A stretch of 8,537 bases of DNA, from NCBI GenBank assembly GCA_002299495.1, contig DBNZ01000198.1, positions 543-9,079 of the forward strand, in the 5' to 3' direction. Every line of letters begins with the position of its first letter. The stretch's first letter is position 1. Origin of the DNA: Methylococcaceae bacterium UBA659 (GTDB lineage Bacteria > Pseudomonadota > Gammaproteobacteria > Methylococcales > Methylomonadaceae). The notes beneath the pieces were generated by a model, which was given only the letters and a program-made list of their open reading frames with translations, ran no database searches and was not told the DNA's origin. The translations under genes and the position numbers were made by a program. Of this stretch, positions 1 through 5,822 are shown piece after piece.

Positions 1-1095
1 CCAACCCCTTTCAGTACAAGAATAACGGCTATTTTTTTGACATAGCATTTCTAATGCCAAACATTCTGACAATGCCGGCTCTAACGTGCCCCTATCAAGC
101 CCTGTTGCGTTTTCATAGGCGAGGGGATCAAAACCCTGTTTCAAGCGTAATTGGTTCATGACAAATTCCAACGGCAAATCTGAAAGCTCAATACATTGAG
201 CCGCTAAATTTTTGGTACCGCTGTGAATGTATTCATCTGGCCTTTTGATCTTACGGGTGCGTAAAATTTTATCGGGCAAATCCAGGGTTATTTTTCCGTG
301 CGCCCCCGCGCCAATCCCTAGGTAATCCCCAAATTGCCAATAGTTAAGGTTATGGCGGCATTGGCGGCCAACTTGTGCATAAGCGGACACTTCGTACTGT
401 TCGAACCCATGTCCGGCTAACACGGATTGGGCTAGGCTTTGGCTTTGGAAAATGTCTTCATCAACGGGTAACTTAGGCGGAAACTTGTGAAAATAAGTGT
501 TCGGTTCCAAAGTCAGTTGATAGTAGGAAATATGGCTTGGCATCAAGCTGACGGCGGTTGATATGTCGCTGGCGGCATCTTCAAGGCTGGCACCGGGTAA
601 ACCGAACATCAAATCCAAGTTGATATTTTCAAACCCCGCTTGATGGGCTATCTGCACGGCCTGTACGGCTTCATGGCCATTATGGATGCGCCCAAGCCGG
701 CTGAGCAGATGAGCATTGAAACTTTGTATGCCGATGGAAAGCCTATTAATCCCTATCGCCCTAAATTCCCTGAACTTGGCGCCCTCAAAAGTACCCGGAT
801 TGGCTTCAAGGGTGATTTCAACGTCATTTGCCAACGGGACTTGTTTTGCAACCCCATCCAACAACCGGGCAATCGTGTCAGGTTTGCATAAGCTCGGCGT
901 GCCTCCGCCAAAGAAAATGCTGTGTATAGGGCGATTGATGGCATAGCGGTCAACATCTGTGGCCAAATCGTCCAGAACCGCTTTCACATACTCCTGTTCG
1001 GGTAGGGCAGCGGTCGCCGCATGGGAATTGAAATCGCAGTAAGGGCATTTTTTGATGCACCAAGGAATATGGATATAAAGGCTTAGCGGCTGCAA
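1..1095 (-). CDS. hemW: HemW, radical SAM heme chaperone (partial, C-terminus cut by window edge)
   Basis: Visible are 365 residues with no stop before the edge. The family is usually about 380 residues, so some 10 to 20 are missing. HemW proteins are cytoplasmic radical SAM enzymes, formerly called oxygen-independent coproporphyrinogen oxidase-like, that bind heme and deliver it to respiratory enzymes. The 4Fe-4S motif is C13-x3-C17-x2-C20 in PWCIKKCPYCDF. The residue two after the last Cys is Phe, as in HemW, whereas true HemN has a fourth Cys there. GGGTPS (63-68) is the SAM-binding glycine motif. HNLNYW (248-253) is the HNxxYW signature of HemW, followed by GDYLGIGAGAHGK. The start is a TTG at 1093-1095, giving MQPLSLYIHIPWC. 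It is the only usual initiation codon between the in-frame TGA at 1132-1134 and the iron-sulfur motif. I see no Shine-Dalgarno sequence in front of it. The gene lies 95 bp downstream of htpX on the same strand. Confidence 0.93.
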   Translation of the reverse strand, partial: MQPLSLYIHIPWCIKKCPYCDFNSHAATAALPEQEYVKAVLDDLATDVDRYAINRPIHSIFFGGGTPSLCKPDTIARLLDGVAKQVPLANDVEITLEANPGTFEGAKFREFRAIGINRLSIGIQSFNAHLLSRLGRIHNGHEAVQAVQIAHQAGFENINLDLMFGLPGASLEDAASDISTAVSLMPSHISYYQLTLEPNTYFHKFPPKLPVDEDIFQSQSLAQSVLAGHGFEQYEVSAYAQVGRQCRHNLNYWQFGDYLGIGAGAHGKITLDLPDKILRTRKIKRPDEYIHSGTKNLAAQCIELSDLPLEFVMNQLRLKQGFDPLAYENATGLDRGTLEPALSECLALEMLCQKNSRYSCTERGW

Positions 1096-1135
1096 GTTAT
1101 GGATTGAAAGTAGTGGAGAGGCTTGCCCACGTCAA

Positions 1136-1176
1136 AGCCCCCGCCAACCCGGGATTAACCTAGATTGGCGGGGGCT
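1136..1176. terminator. 12-bp perfect hairpin between htpX and hemW
   Basis: AGCCCCCGCCAA (1136-1147) pairs perfectly with TTGGCGGGGGCT (1165-1176) across a 17-base loop. It begins 14 bp past the htpX stop codon, so a role in ending or attenuating htpX transcription is likely. The tail on the minus strand is only TTTGAC, so there is no proper U-tract. It may be a weak terminator, an mRNA 3'-end stabiliser, or a structure in a joint htpX-hemW message. Confidence 0.55.
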
Positions 1177-1190
1177 AGGTAAGGCGCAAA

Positions 1191-2069
1191 TTAATGGCTG
1201 TTTTGCAAGGCGGTGATGCGTTCTGCAAGCGGTGGATGGCTCATGAACAGCTTCATGATGCCGCCTCCCCCGTTAATGCCAAAAGCCGCTAATTGGTTGG
1301 GTAATTGCGGGGCTTCGTGGGCGCGTTGCAAGGCCTGTAAAGCCGCTATCATTTTGGCTTTGCCTGCCAGTTTGGCCCCGCCGGCATCGGCCCTAAACTC
1401 GCGGTGACGGGAGAACCACATCACCAACATCGACGCCAAAACGCCCAAGGCAATTTGGGCGACTATTTGCACGACGTAGTAGGCGGGACCATAGCCGCGT
1501 TCGGTCTTAAATACCACGCGGTCAACCACATGGCCGATAATGCTGGCGAAAAAATAGACAAAGGTATTAACCACACCTTGCATCAGCGCCATCGTTACCA
1601 TATCGCCATTGGCGACATGGGAAATCTCATGGCCAATGACCGCCTCCACTTCATCGGCGTCCATAACTTGCAACAAGCCGGAACTGACCGCCACCAAGGC
1701 GCTGTTTTTGTTCATGCCGGTCGCAAAGGCATTGGCTTCGGGAGCATTAAAAATACCCACTTCCGGCATCTTGATGCCGGCTTGCCGGGCTTGTCTGGCG
1801 ACGGTATCCAACAACCAACGTTCGGTTTGGTCTTGTGGCTGTGCAATGACATAAACACCCATGGCCTGTTTTGCCGACCATTTTGACATGACCAAGGAAA
1901 TCAACGAACCCGTCATGCCAATTAACGCAGACATGATCAATAACGCATTCAGGTTTAAATCGACGCCTTGGGCATCCAGAGTGCCTCTTAAACCCAAAAC
2001 ACTAAACAGAATACTGACGACAACCATTATGGCGATATTGGTTGCTAAAAAAAGAAAAATACGCATCAT
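1191..2069 (-). CDS. htpX: Protease HtpX, membrane zinc metalloprotease
   Basis: The product has 292 residues, essentially the length of the E. coli protein (293). HtpX is an M48-family inner-membrane protease that degrades misfolded membrane proteins alongside FtsH. Two N-terminal membrane segments lie at about 4-26 and 41-61. The catalytic zinc motif HEISH is at 147-151 (ligands H147 and H151, catalytic E148), and the third ligand is probably E224 in REFRADAGGAKL. Two more hydrophobic stretches (about 160-183 and 198-219) lie between them. The C-terminus has the conserved SHPPLAERI. I chose the ATG at 2067-2069 (MMRIFLFL, as in homologs) because GAGGAG at 2078-2083 sits 8 bases upstream. 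The reading frame stays open further upstream to 2117, but that ATG would put 16 unconserved residues in front and would lie upstream of the likely transcription start. A sigma-32-like promoter precedes the gene. Confidence 0.96.
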   Translation of the reverse strand: MMRIFLFLATNIAIMVVVSILFSVLGLRGTLDAQGVDLNLNALLIMSALIGMTGSLISLVMSKWSAKQAMGVYVIAQPQDQTERWLLDTVARQARQAGIKMPEVGIFNAPEANAFATGMNKNSALVAVSSGLLQVMDADEVEAVIGHEISHVANGDMVTMALMQGVVNTFVYFFASIIGHVVDRVVFKTERGYGPAYYVVQIVAQIALGVLASMLVMWFSRHREFRADAGGAKLAGKAKMIAALQALQRAHEAPQLPNQLAAFGINGGGGIMKLFMSHPPLAERITALQNSH

Positions 2070-2102
2070 GATAGGGGCTCCTCGTGTTGATAGGAATCGG
2101 GT

Positions 2103-2128
2103 ATGGGGACGGCGCACTTGAACTCAAG
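2103..2128 (-). promoter_or_regulatory. Sigma-32-like heat-shock promoter of htpX
   Basis: Read on the minus strand, CTTGAG (2128-2123) and CCCCAT (2108-2103) are separated by 14 bases. This closely matches the sigma-32 pattern CTTGAA-N(13-14)-CCCCAT. Transcription would begin near 2095, leaving about 25 bases of leader that contain the GAGGAG ribosome site. htpX belongs to the heat-shock regulon in E. coli, which supports the reading. No start has been measured here. Confidence 0.6.
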
Positions 2129-2187
2129 CATACCAAGGGAATCAGATTAATACTATAAGGTAAAGTTTACTATTGGAGAACCGAAGC

Positions 2188-3318
2188 ATGAAAATTATAA
2201 CCACAGCGTTACCCGCCCTATTGTTGATAAGTTCAAATGCTTATTCTGAGGATGTCCACCAGGCCGTTTTACGGCGACTGCACCTGCCGGCAGGTTTTAA
2301 CGTGTCGATATTCGCCGACAACTTACCAGACGCCCGGAGCTTGGCTTTAGGGGACGACGGCGTGGTCTATGTCGGCAGCGGCAAAGAAGGCAAGCTCTAT
2401 GCGGTGCAGGATGCCGACGGCAACGGCGTAGCGGAAGCTTCGTATGTGATTGATAAGGATTTATACATGCCCAATGGCGTAGCTTACCGAAACGGCGCCT
2501 TGTACGCGGCCACCGTCAACCGTATCTTGCGGTATGACGCCATCGGCCAACATCTGGCCAACCCACCCAAACCGGTGGTGGTCTTCGACCGGTTCCCAAC
2601 CGACAGGCCCCACGGCTGGAAATACTTGCGCTTTGGCCCGGACGCCAAGTTGTACACGGCAGTGGGTGCGCCTTGCAATATTTGCGAATCCAAACAAGAC
2701 ATTTACGCCTCGTTGGTGCGCCTTGATCCGGACGGCAAAAACTTGGAGATTTTGGCGCGCGGGATCAGGAACACGGTGGGGTTCGATTGGCAACCGGGTA
2801 CCGGTGCGTTGTTCTTTAACGACAACGGCCGGGATCACCTAGGCGATGACGCCCCGCCGGACGAATTGAACCTATGGTCGGCTAAGGGTGAGCATTTCGG
2901 TTACCCCTATTGCCACGGTAGCGACATCCCCGACCCGGAACTGGCGGGCGACAAAAAATGCAGCCAATTTAAGCCGCCGGTCTGGGAATACAAAGCCCAT
3001 ATTGCGCCATTGGGCATGCGTTTTTATCAAGGCAAACAATTCCCGCCCGCCTATCAAAACCAACTATTGGTTGCCCAGCACGGCTCCTGGAACCGGACCG
3101 AACCCCAAGGCTACAAAGTGGTGATGGTCAAGTTTGGCGCAGACGGCTTACCGAAAGCTGAAGAAGACTTTATCAGCGGCTGGTTAACCCCAGATGGCGA
3201 CGTGTTAGGCAGGCCAGTGGATATTTTGACCATGCCTGATGGCGGCGTCCTGGTCAGCGACGATAAATTAGGGCTTATTTACCGGGTCACCTACGCTGCC
3301 CAGCCAGGGAAACCTTAA
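2188..3318 (+). CDS. Secreted PQQ-dependent sugar dehydrogenase family protein (sorbosone dehydrogenase-like)
   Basis: The product has 376 residues and resembles soluble six-bladed beta-propeller quinoprotein dehydrogenases of the YliI / L-sorbosone dehydrogenase type, which oxidise sugars or aldoses with PQQ. The true substrate cannot be told from sequence. An N-terminal signal peptide (K2, hydrophobic 3-15, likely cut after NAYS at residue 20) predicts export to the periplasm. H142 in PHGWKYLRFGPDAKLY matches the position of the catalytic His of soluble glucose dehydrogenase. R194-N195 in RGIRNTVGFDW fit the conserved Arg-Asn pair. Also typical are QHGSWNR (297-303) and GRPVDILTMPDGGVLVSDD (341-359). 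Cys pairs C163/C166 and C242/C258 could form disulfides in the periplasm. The start is the ATG with GGAG (2175-2178) nine bases upstream; an in-frame TTG at 2173 overlaps that ribosome site and is rejected. No PQQ biosynthesis gene is visible in the window. The gene appears monocistronic. Confidence 0.88.
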   Translation: MKIITTALPALLLISSNAYSEDVHQAVLRRLHLPAGFNVSIFADNLPDARSLALGDDGVVYVGSGKEGKLYAVQDADGNGVAEASYVIDKDLYMPNGVAYRNGALYAATVNRILRYDAIGQHLANPPKPVVVFDRFPTDRPHGWKYLRFGPDAKLYTAVGAPCNICESKQDIYASLVRLDPDGKNLEILARGIRNTVGFDWQPGTGALFFNDNGRDHLGDDAPPDELNLWSAKGEHFGYPYCHGSDIPDPELAGDKKCSQFKPPVWEYKAHIAPLGMRFYQGKQFPPAYQNQLLVAQHGSWNRTEPQGYKVVMVKFGADGLPKAEEDFISGWLTPDGDVLGRPVDILTMPDGGVLVSDDKLGLIYRVTYAAQPGKP

Positions 3319-3351
3319 TCTCGTCGCCGCAAAGACAACCCGTTTTGGCGC

Positions 3352-3379
3352 AATGGAGTGGATTATCCACTCCATTTTT
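3352..3379 (+). terminator. Intrinsic terminator after the PQQ dehydrogenase gene
   Basis: AATGGAGTGGA (3352-3362) and TCCACTCCATT (3366-3376) form a perfect 11-bp stem with a 3-base TTA loop, followed by further T residues up to 3379. It lies 33 bp after the stop codon. On the minus strand the stem is followed by GCGCC, so the terminator is oriented for the plus-strand gene, although the hairpin also lies downstream of the converging small membrane gene. Confidence 0.85.
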
Positions 3380-3419
3380 CAATTTATTGGAAAGGAAAGG
3401 TTTTAATGCTGATTTGCCT

Positions 3420-3599
3420 TTACCACAGCCGCCAACCCGTCAAACCGGTGACCATCAAGTAAGCTCCAACCATAATCAGGGCTATATCCGCCATCAGATA
3501 CGGGTCCGTGACAAAAACGACGGTACTGGCTGAAAATAAAAATATCCCCAACCCCAAAAAAAACCGGGTCATGCTCCTCTCATTCTGCTCTATATTCAT
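3420..3599 (-). CDS. Small two-helix membrane protein, DUF2892/YgaP-transmembrane-like
   Basis: A 59-codon gene, begun by the ATG at 3597-3599. A strong ribosome site, GAGGAGG (3606-3612), lies 6 bases upstream. A second in-frame ATG (codon 10) has a purine-rich stretch only one base away and is a poorer start. The protein has a short polar N-terminus (MNIEQNERSM), one hydrophobic segment at about 13-30 (FFLGLGIFLFSASTVVFV), a TDPYLMAD turn, and a second segment at about 37-55 ending in LMVTGLTGWRLW. The ending resembles the LTGLxGW motif of DUF2892, the membrane domain also fused to rhodanese in YgaP. The gene lies 81 bp downstream of a tusA-family gene on the same strand, so a role in sulfur relay or sulfur transport at the membrane is plausible but inferred. 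The family assignment is from remembered motifs; the coding call rests on start, ribosome site and hydrophobicity. Confidence 0.75.
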   Translation of the reverse strand: MNIEQNERSMTRFFLGLGIFLFSASTVVFVTDPYLMADIALIMVGAYLMVTGLTGWRLW

Positions 3600-3680
3600 T
3601 TAACGCCTCCTCTTGTTGCATATCTTGCTGTTGACAACCATTGATGACGGCGGCGCTGTTTAGCCTCACCACAAACCCCG

Positions 3681-3911
3681 TCAGTTTTTTCTAATGTAAA
3701 AAATCTGTGCACTTGAATGCCGGATGATTTCAATCAGATAGTGTCCGGTTTGATCGACATAGACGCCAATATCAAGATGGGCGGCGGGGTCAGTAGCAAG
3801 CACTTTCACCACTTCACCAGCGGTCATTTCAGCCAACACTTTCTTCAAGCGCAACAAAGGCAACGGACACATCAAGCCGCTGGCGTCCAATTCCACATCA
3901 AACTCGATCAT
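3681..3911 (-). CDS. tusA: TusA-family sulfurtransferase (sulfur carrier protein)
   Basis: The product has 76 residues; TusA of E. coli has 81. TusA-family proteins carry sulfur as a persulfide on a conserved Cys, for example for tRNA thiolation or sulfur oxidation, in the cytoplasm. The CPxP motif is present as C15-P16-L17-P18 in DASGLMCPLPLLRLKK, followed by the usual ATDPAAHLDI (residues 44-53) and the C-terminal FYIRK. The second Cys that some relatives have later in the protein is absent (VYVDQTGHYL). I start at the ATG at 3909-3911, because GGAGG (3917-3921) lies 5 bases upstream and the protein then begins as in homologs. The frame remains open to 3986, but those 25 extra residues look unrelated to the family. 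It is divergent from cysG and probably co-transcribed with the small membrane gene downstream. Paralogs such as YedF-like proteins share this motif, so the exact role is less sure than the family. Confidence 0.88.
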   Translation of the reverse strand: MIEFDVELDASGLMCPLPLLRLKKVLAEMTAGEVVKVLATDPAAHLDIGVYVDQTGHYLIEIIRHSSAQIFYIRKN

Positions 3912-3924
3912 GGCGGCCTCCGTT

Positions 3925-3952
3925 TTCTCAGCCAAGGGGGAATGCTTATAAT
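3925..3952 (+). promoter_or_regulatory. Candidate cysG promoter
   Basis: A perfect -10 hexamer, TATAAT, lies at 3947-3952, about 37 bases before the cysG start codon. The best -35 match is TTCTCA (3925-3930), four of six, with 16-base spacing. It lies in the 77-bp divergent gap and overlaps the 5' leader of tusA. On the opposite strand the same AT-rich stretch offers TATTAT (3953-3948), so the two divergent promoters may overlap. Confidence 0.4.
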
Positions 3953-3988
3953 ACCATCCCCTCAATAAATCCACCCCGGCCATCAATT

Positions 3989-5434
3989 ATGAATTATTTC
4001 CCGATCTTTGTAGACCTTAAAGGACAGGCTTGTTTGGTGGTCGGCGGCGGCGAAACCGCAGCCCGCAAAACCAGCTTGTTAATCCGGGCGGGCGCAAACA
4101 TCACCATCGTAGCGGAAAATTTTGGCGCACCGATTTTAGCATTAGCCGGTCGCCATCCGCTGACACTGATCAGCAAAAGATTTTCAGAAACCGACCTCAA
4201 CACCCGTTTGCGTTTAGTCATATCGGCGACGAATGAACCCAAAACCAACCAATTAGTCGCCAGCGCCGCCCACAAACTGGGAATACTGGTCAACGTGGTT
4301 GACCGCCCTGCCCTGTGCAGTTTCATTTTCCCGGCCATCATCGACCGCTCACCGATAGTCGCCGCCGTCTCCTCCGGCGGGGCAGCGCCGGTGCTGGCCC
4401 GGCTACTCAGGGCGAAGATAGAAACAGCCATCCCGCCGAGCTATGGCCTGCTGGCCGGTCTGGCGGAAAAACTTAGGGACAAAGTCAAACAAACCCTATC
4501 GGAACCCAACCAACGCCGCATTTTTTGGGAACATTGCTTCCAAGGCCAAGTGGCCGAGCAGGTGTTTGCCGGCAATGACCAACAGGCAGAGCAATTGTTA
4601 CTGGAAACCCTAACCCAGCAACGGCAACAAAGCCCAGGAGAGGTTTACCTGATCGGCGCCGGGCCGGGCGCTGCCGACCTTTTGACCTTCCGCGCCCTAA
4701 GGCTGATGCAGCAAGCCGATGTGCTGGTCTACGACCACCTGGTATCACCGGAAATCATGGACTTGGCGCGGCGCGATGCGGAGCGGATTTATGTCGGCAA
4801 ACAGCGGAAAAAACATACCTTGGCTCAAGCAGACATCAACCGGCTATTGGCAAACCTAGCGCAAGCCGGTAAACGGGTAGCCCGGCTGAAAGGCGGCGAC
4901 CCTTTTATTTTTGGGCGCGGCGGCGAGGAAATCGAAACCTTGATGCAACAAGGCATCTCTTTTCAGGTAGTGCCCGGCATTACCGCAGCATCGGGTTGCG
5001 CCAGTTACGCCGGCATCCCGTTAACCCACCGCGACCATGCCCAATCCTGCACCTTCGTCACCGGTCATTTAAAGGACGGGACCGTCAACCTGAACTGGAC
5101 GCAACTGGCCGCACCCAACCAAACTATCGTCGTCTACATGGGTCTGGTCGGCCTGGAAAAAATCTGCCAAGCCTTGATTGAGCACGGCAGCCCAAAAGAC
5201 CTGCCTGTCGCCTTGATCCAGCAGGGCACCACCGAAAACCAACGGGTCGTGACCGGCACACTGGAAAACTTGCCCGCCCAGATCAACGGCCTTGACATCC
5301 ACCCTCCTACGTTATTGATCATCGGGACGGTAGTGACGCTGCATAACCAGTTACAGTGGTTTCACCAGATACAAAATCCATCCATGAATCAACCCTGCAA
5401 CCTGCCACCAGAGGACAGCGACCCTGGCCGATAA
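3989..5434 (+). CDS. cysG: Siroheme synthase CysG (trifunctional)
   Basis: The product has 481 residues; E. coli CysG has 457, and the extra length is mostly a poorly conserved tail after residue 458. The enzyme makes siroheme from uroporphyrinogen III: SAM-dependent methylation to precorrin-2, NAD-dependent oxidation, then iron chelation. Siroheme serves assimilatory sulfite and nitrite reductases. The N-terminal dehydrogenase/chelatase half has the NAD-binding VVGGGETAARK (17-27), VNVVD with D105 (the proposed catalytic Asp), and SSGGAAPVLARLLR (128-141) with S128. The C-terminal methyltransferase half has VYLIGAGPGAADLLT (219-233), YDHLVS (248-253), VGK (269-271), RLKGGDPFIFGRGGEE (299-314) and PGITAASGCASYAGIPLTHRD (329-349). 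All expected motifs of both halves are intact. The start MNYFPIFVDLKG matches the family, although I see no clear Shine-Dalgarno sequence. Divergent from tusA; no obvious terminator follows. Confidence 0.97.
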   Translation: MNYFPIFVDLKGQACLVVGGGETAARKTSLLIRAGANITIVAENFGAPILALAGRHPLTLISKRFSETDLNTRLRLVISATNEPKTNQLVASAAHKLGILVNVVDRPALCSFIFPAIIDRSPIVAAVSSGGAAPVLARLLRAKIETAIPPSYGLLAGLAEKLRDKVKQTLSEPNQRRIFWEHCFQGQVAEQVFAGNDQQAEQLLLETLTQQRQQSPGEVYLIGAGPGAADLLTFRALRLMQQADVLVYDHLVSPEIMDLARRDAERIYVGKQRKKHTLAQADINRLLANLAQAGKRVARLKGGDPFIFGRGGEEIETLMQQGISFQVVPGITAASGCASYAGIPLTHRDHAQSCTFVTGHLKDGTVNLNWTQLAAPNQTIVVYMGLVGLEKICQALIEHGSPKDLPVALIQQGTTENQRVVTGTLENLPAQINGLDIHPPTLLIIGTVVTLHNQLQWFHQIQNPSMNQPCNLPPEDSDPGR

Positions 5435-5502
5435 GAACACGCTCACCCAAACTGCCTATCACTGCCTAGGTTCTGTTGTCGTTTTGCTTAAAAAGAAATT
5501 CT

Positions 5503-5519
5503 TGAGGAACTTGCAAAAC
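5503..5519 (+). repeat. Left 17-bp terminal inverted repeat
   Basis: TGAGGAACTTGCAAAAC, exact reverse complement of 5735-5751. The match stops at both sides: T at 5502 faces G at 5752, and T at 5520 faces C at 5734. An additional GTTTTGC at 5481-5487, outside the element, could pair with the inner seven bases (GCAAAAC) of this repeat. Confidence 0.8.
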
Positions 5520-5734
5520 TATGGTGCAACCATCGAACAAAATTACTTTTGGCTCTCTCTGAGTCTGTTTTTTTCAGCCGATAGCTCTATTTCCGCTCAG
5601 TCACTGGAAATGTCTCTCGCAACCTGTTCATGTCTTTGATAAGATTTGACTTTTTCGCTTATGTTTTATCATTTTGGGGCAGGTTATGTTCTTTTTTTGG
5701 CCGCTCTAGCTACTCATTCAACTCGCTTTAATGC

Positions 5735-5751
5735 GTTTTGCAAGTTCCTCA
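5735..5751 (-). repeat. Right 17-bp terminal inverted repeat
   Basis: GTTTTGCAAGTTCCTCA, exact reverse complement of 5503-5519. It ends 26 bases before the TATAAT of the srmB promoter region, so the element boundary is next to, or inside, the -35 zone. Confidence 0.8.
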
Positions 5752-5756
5752 GCTGA

Positions 5757-5799
5757 CTGACCAATGGCAATTAACGCTATAATGCCCGGTTCTTAGAAC
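5757..5799 (+). promoter_or_regulatory. Candidate srmB promoter with palindrome at the start region
   Basis: TATAAT (5778-5783) is a perfect -10 hexamer. The -35 side is weak: CTGACC (5757-5762) at 15-base spacing or CTGACT (5753-5758) at 19, each four of six. An 11-base perfect palindrome, GTTCTTAGAAC (5789-5799), covers the expected transcription start and could be an operator or simply chance. The leader to the ATG at 5823 would be about 33 bases. Confidence 0.4.
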
Positions 5800-5822
5800 T
5801 CTTGAATGGTCGCATCAACCCC

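Larger units (their letters stand above)
5503..5751. mobile_element. 249-bp MITE-like element or decayed insertion sequence
   Basis: The stretch from cysG to srmB (5435-5801) holds no convincing gene. Within it, TGAGGAACTTGCAAAAC (5503-5519) is repeated as its exact reverse complement at 5735-5751, giving 17-bp perfect terminal inverted repeats around a 215-bp interior. The interior is T-rich on the plus strand, unlike the flanking genes. No frame in it is open with a plausible start, ribosome site or transposase motif. A palindrome, ATGGTGCAACCAT (5521-5533), lies just inside the left repeat. No clear target-site duplication is visible: TTCT lies to the left and GCTG to the right. This structure fits a non-autonomous element mobilised in trans, or a deletion remnant of a larger insertion sequence. 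The parent family is not identified. Confidence 0.6.

Noticed and set aside
1198..1210. GTTTTGCAAG inside the htpX 3' end, matching 10 bases of the mobile-element repeat
   Set aside because: Inside conserved coding sequence, no further match, so a chance identity.
1404..1886. 160-codon plus-strand frame opposite htpX
   Set aside because: It is the antisense shadow of htpX, whose protein has all the conserved motifs; the antisense product has no recognisable features.
2151..2173. TACTAT repeated at 2151-2156 and 2168-2173 as a possible promoter or operator for the PQQ dehydrogenase gene
   Set aside because: No acceptable -35 hexamer stands at the right distance from either copy, and the second overlaps the ribosome site region. 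Too weak to annotate.
3345..3533. 62-codon plus-strand frame between the PQQ dehydrogenase gene and the small membrane gene
   Set aside because: It runs through the terminator hairpin and lies antisense to the better supported minus-strand membrane gene.
5502..5639. Plus-strand open frame through the left inverted repeat of the 249-bp element
   Set aside because: No ribosome site or good start codon, low-complexity Ser/Leu-rich product, and no transposase motif.
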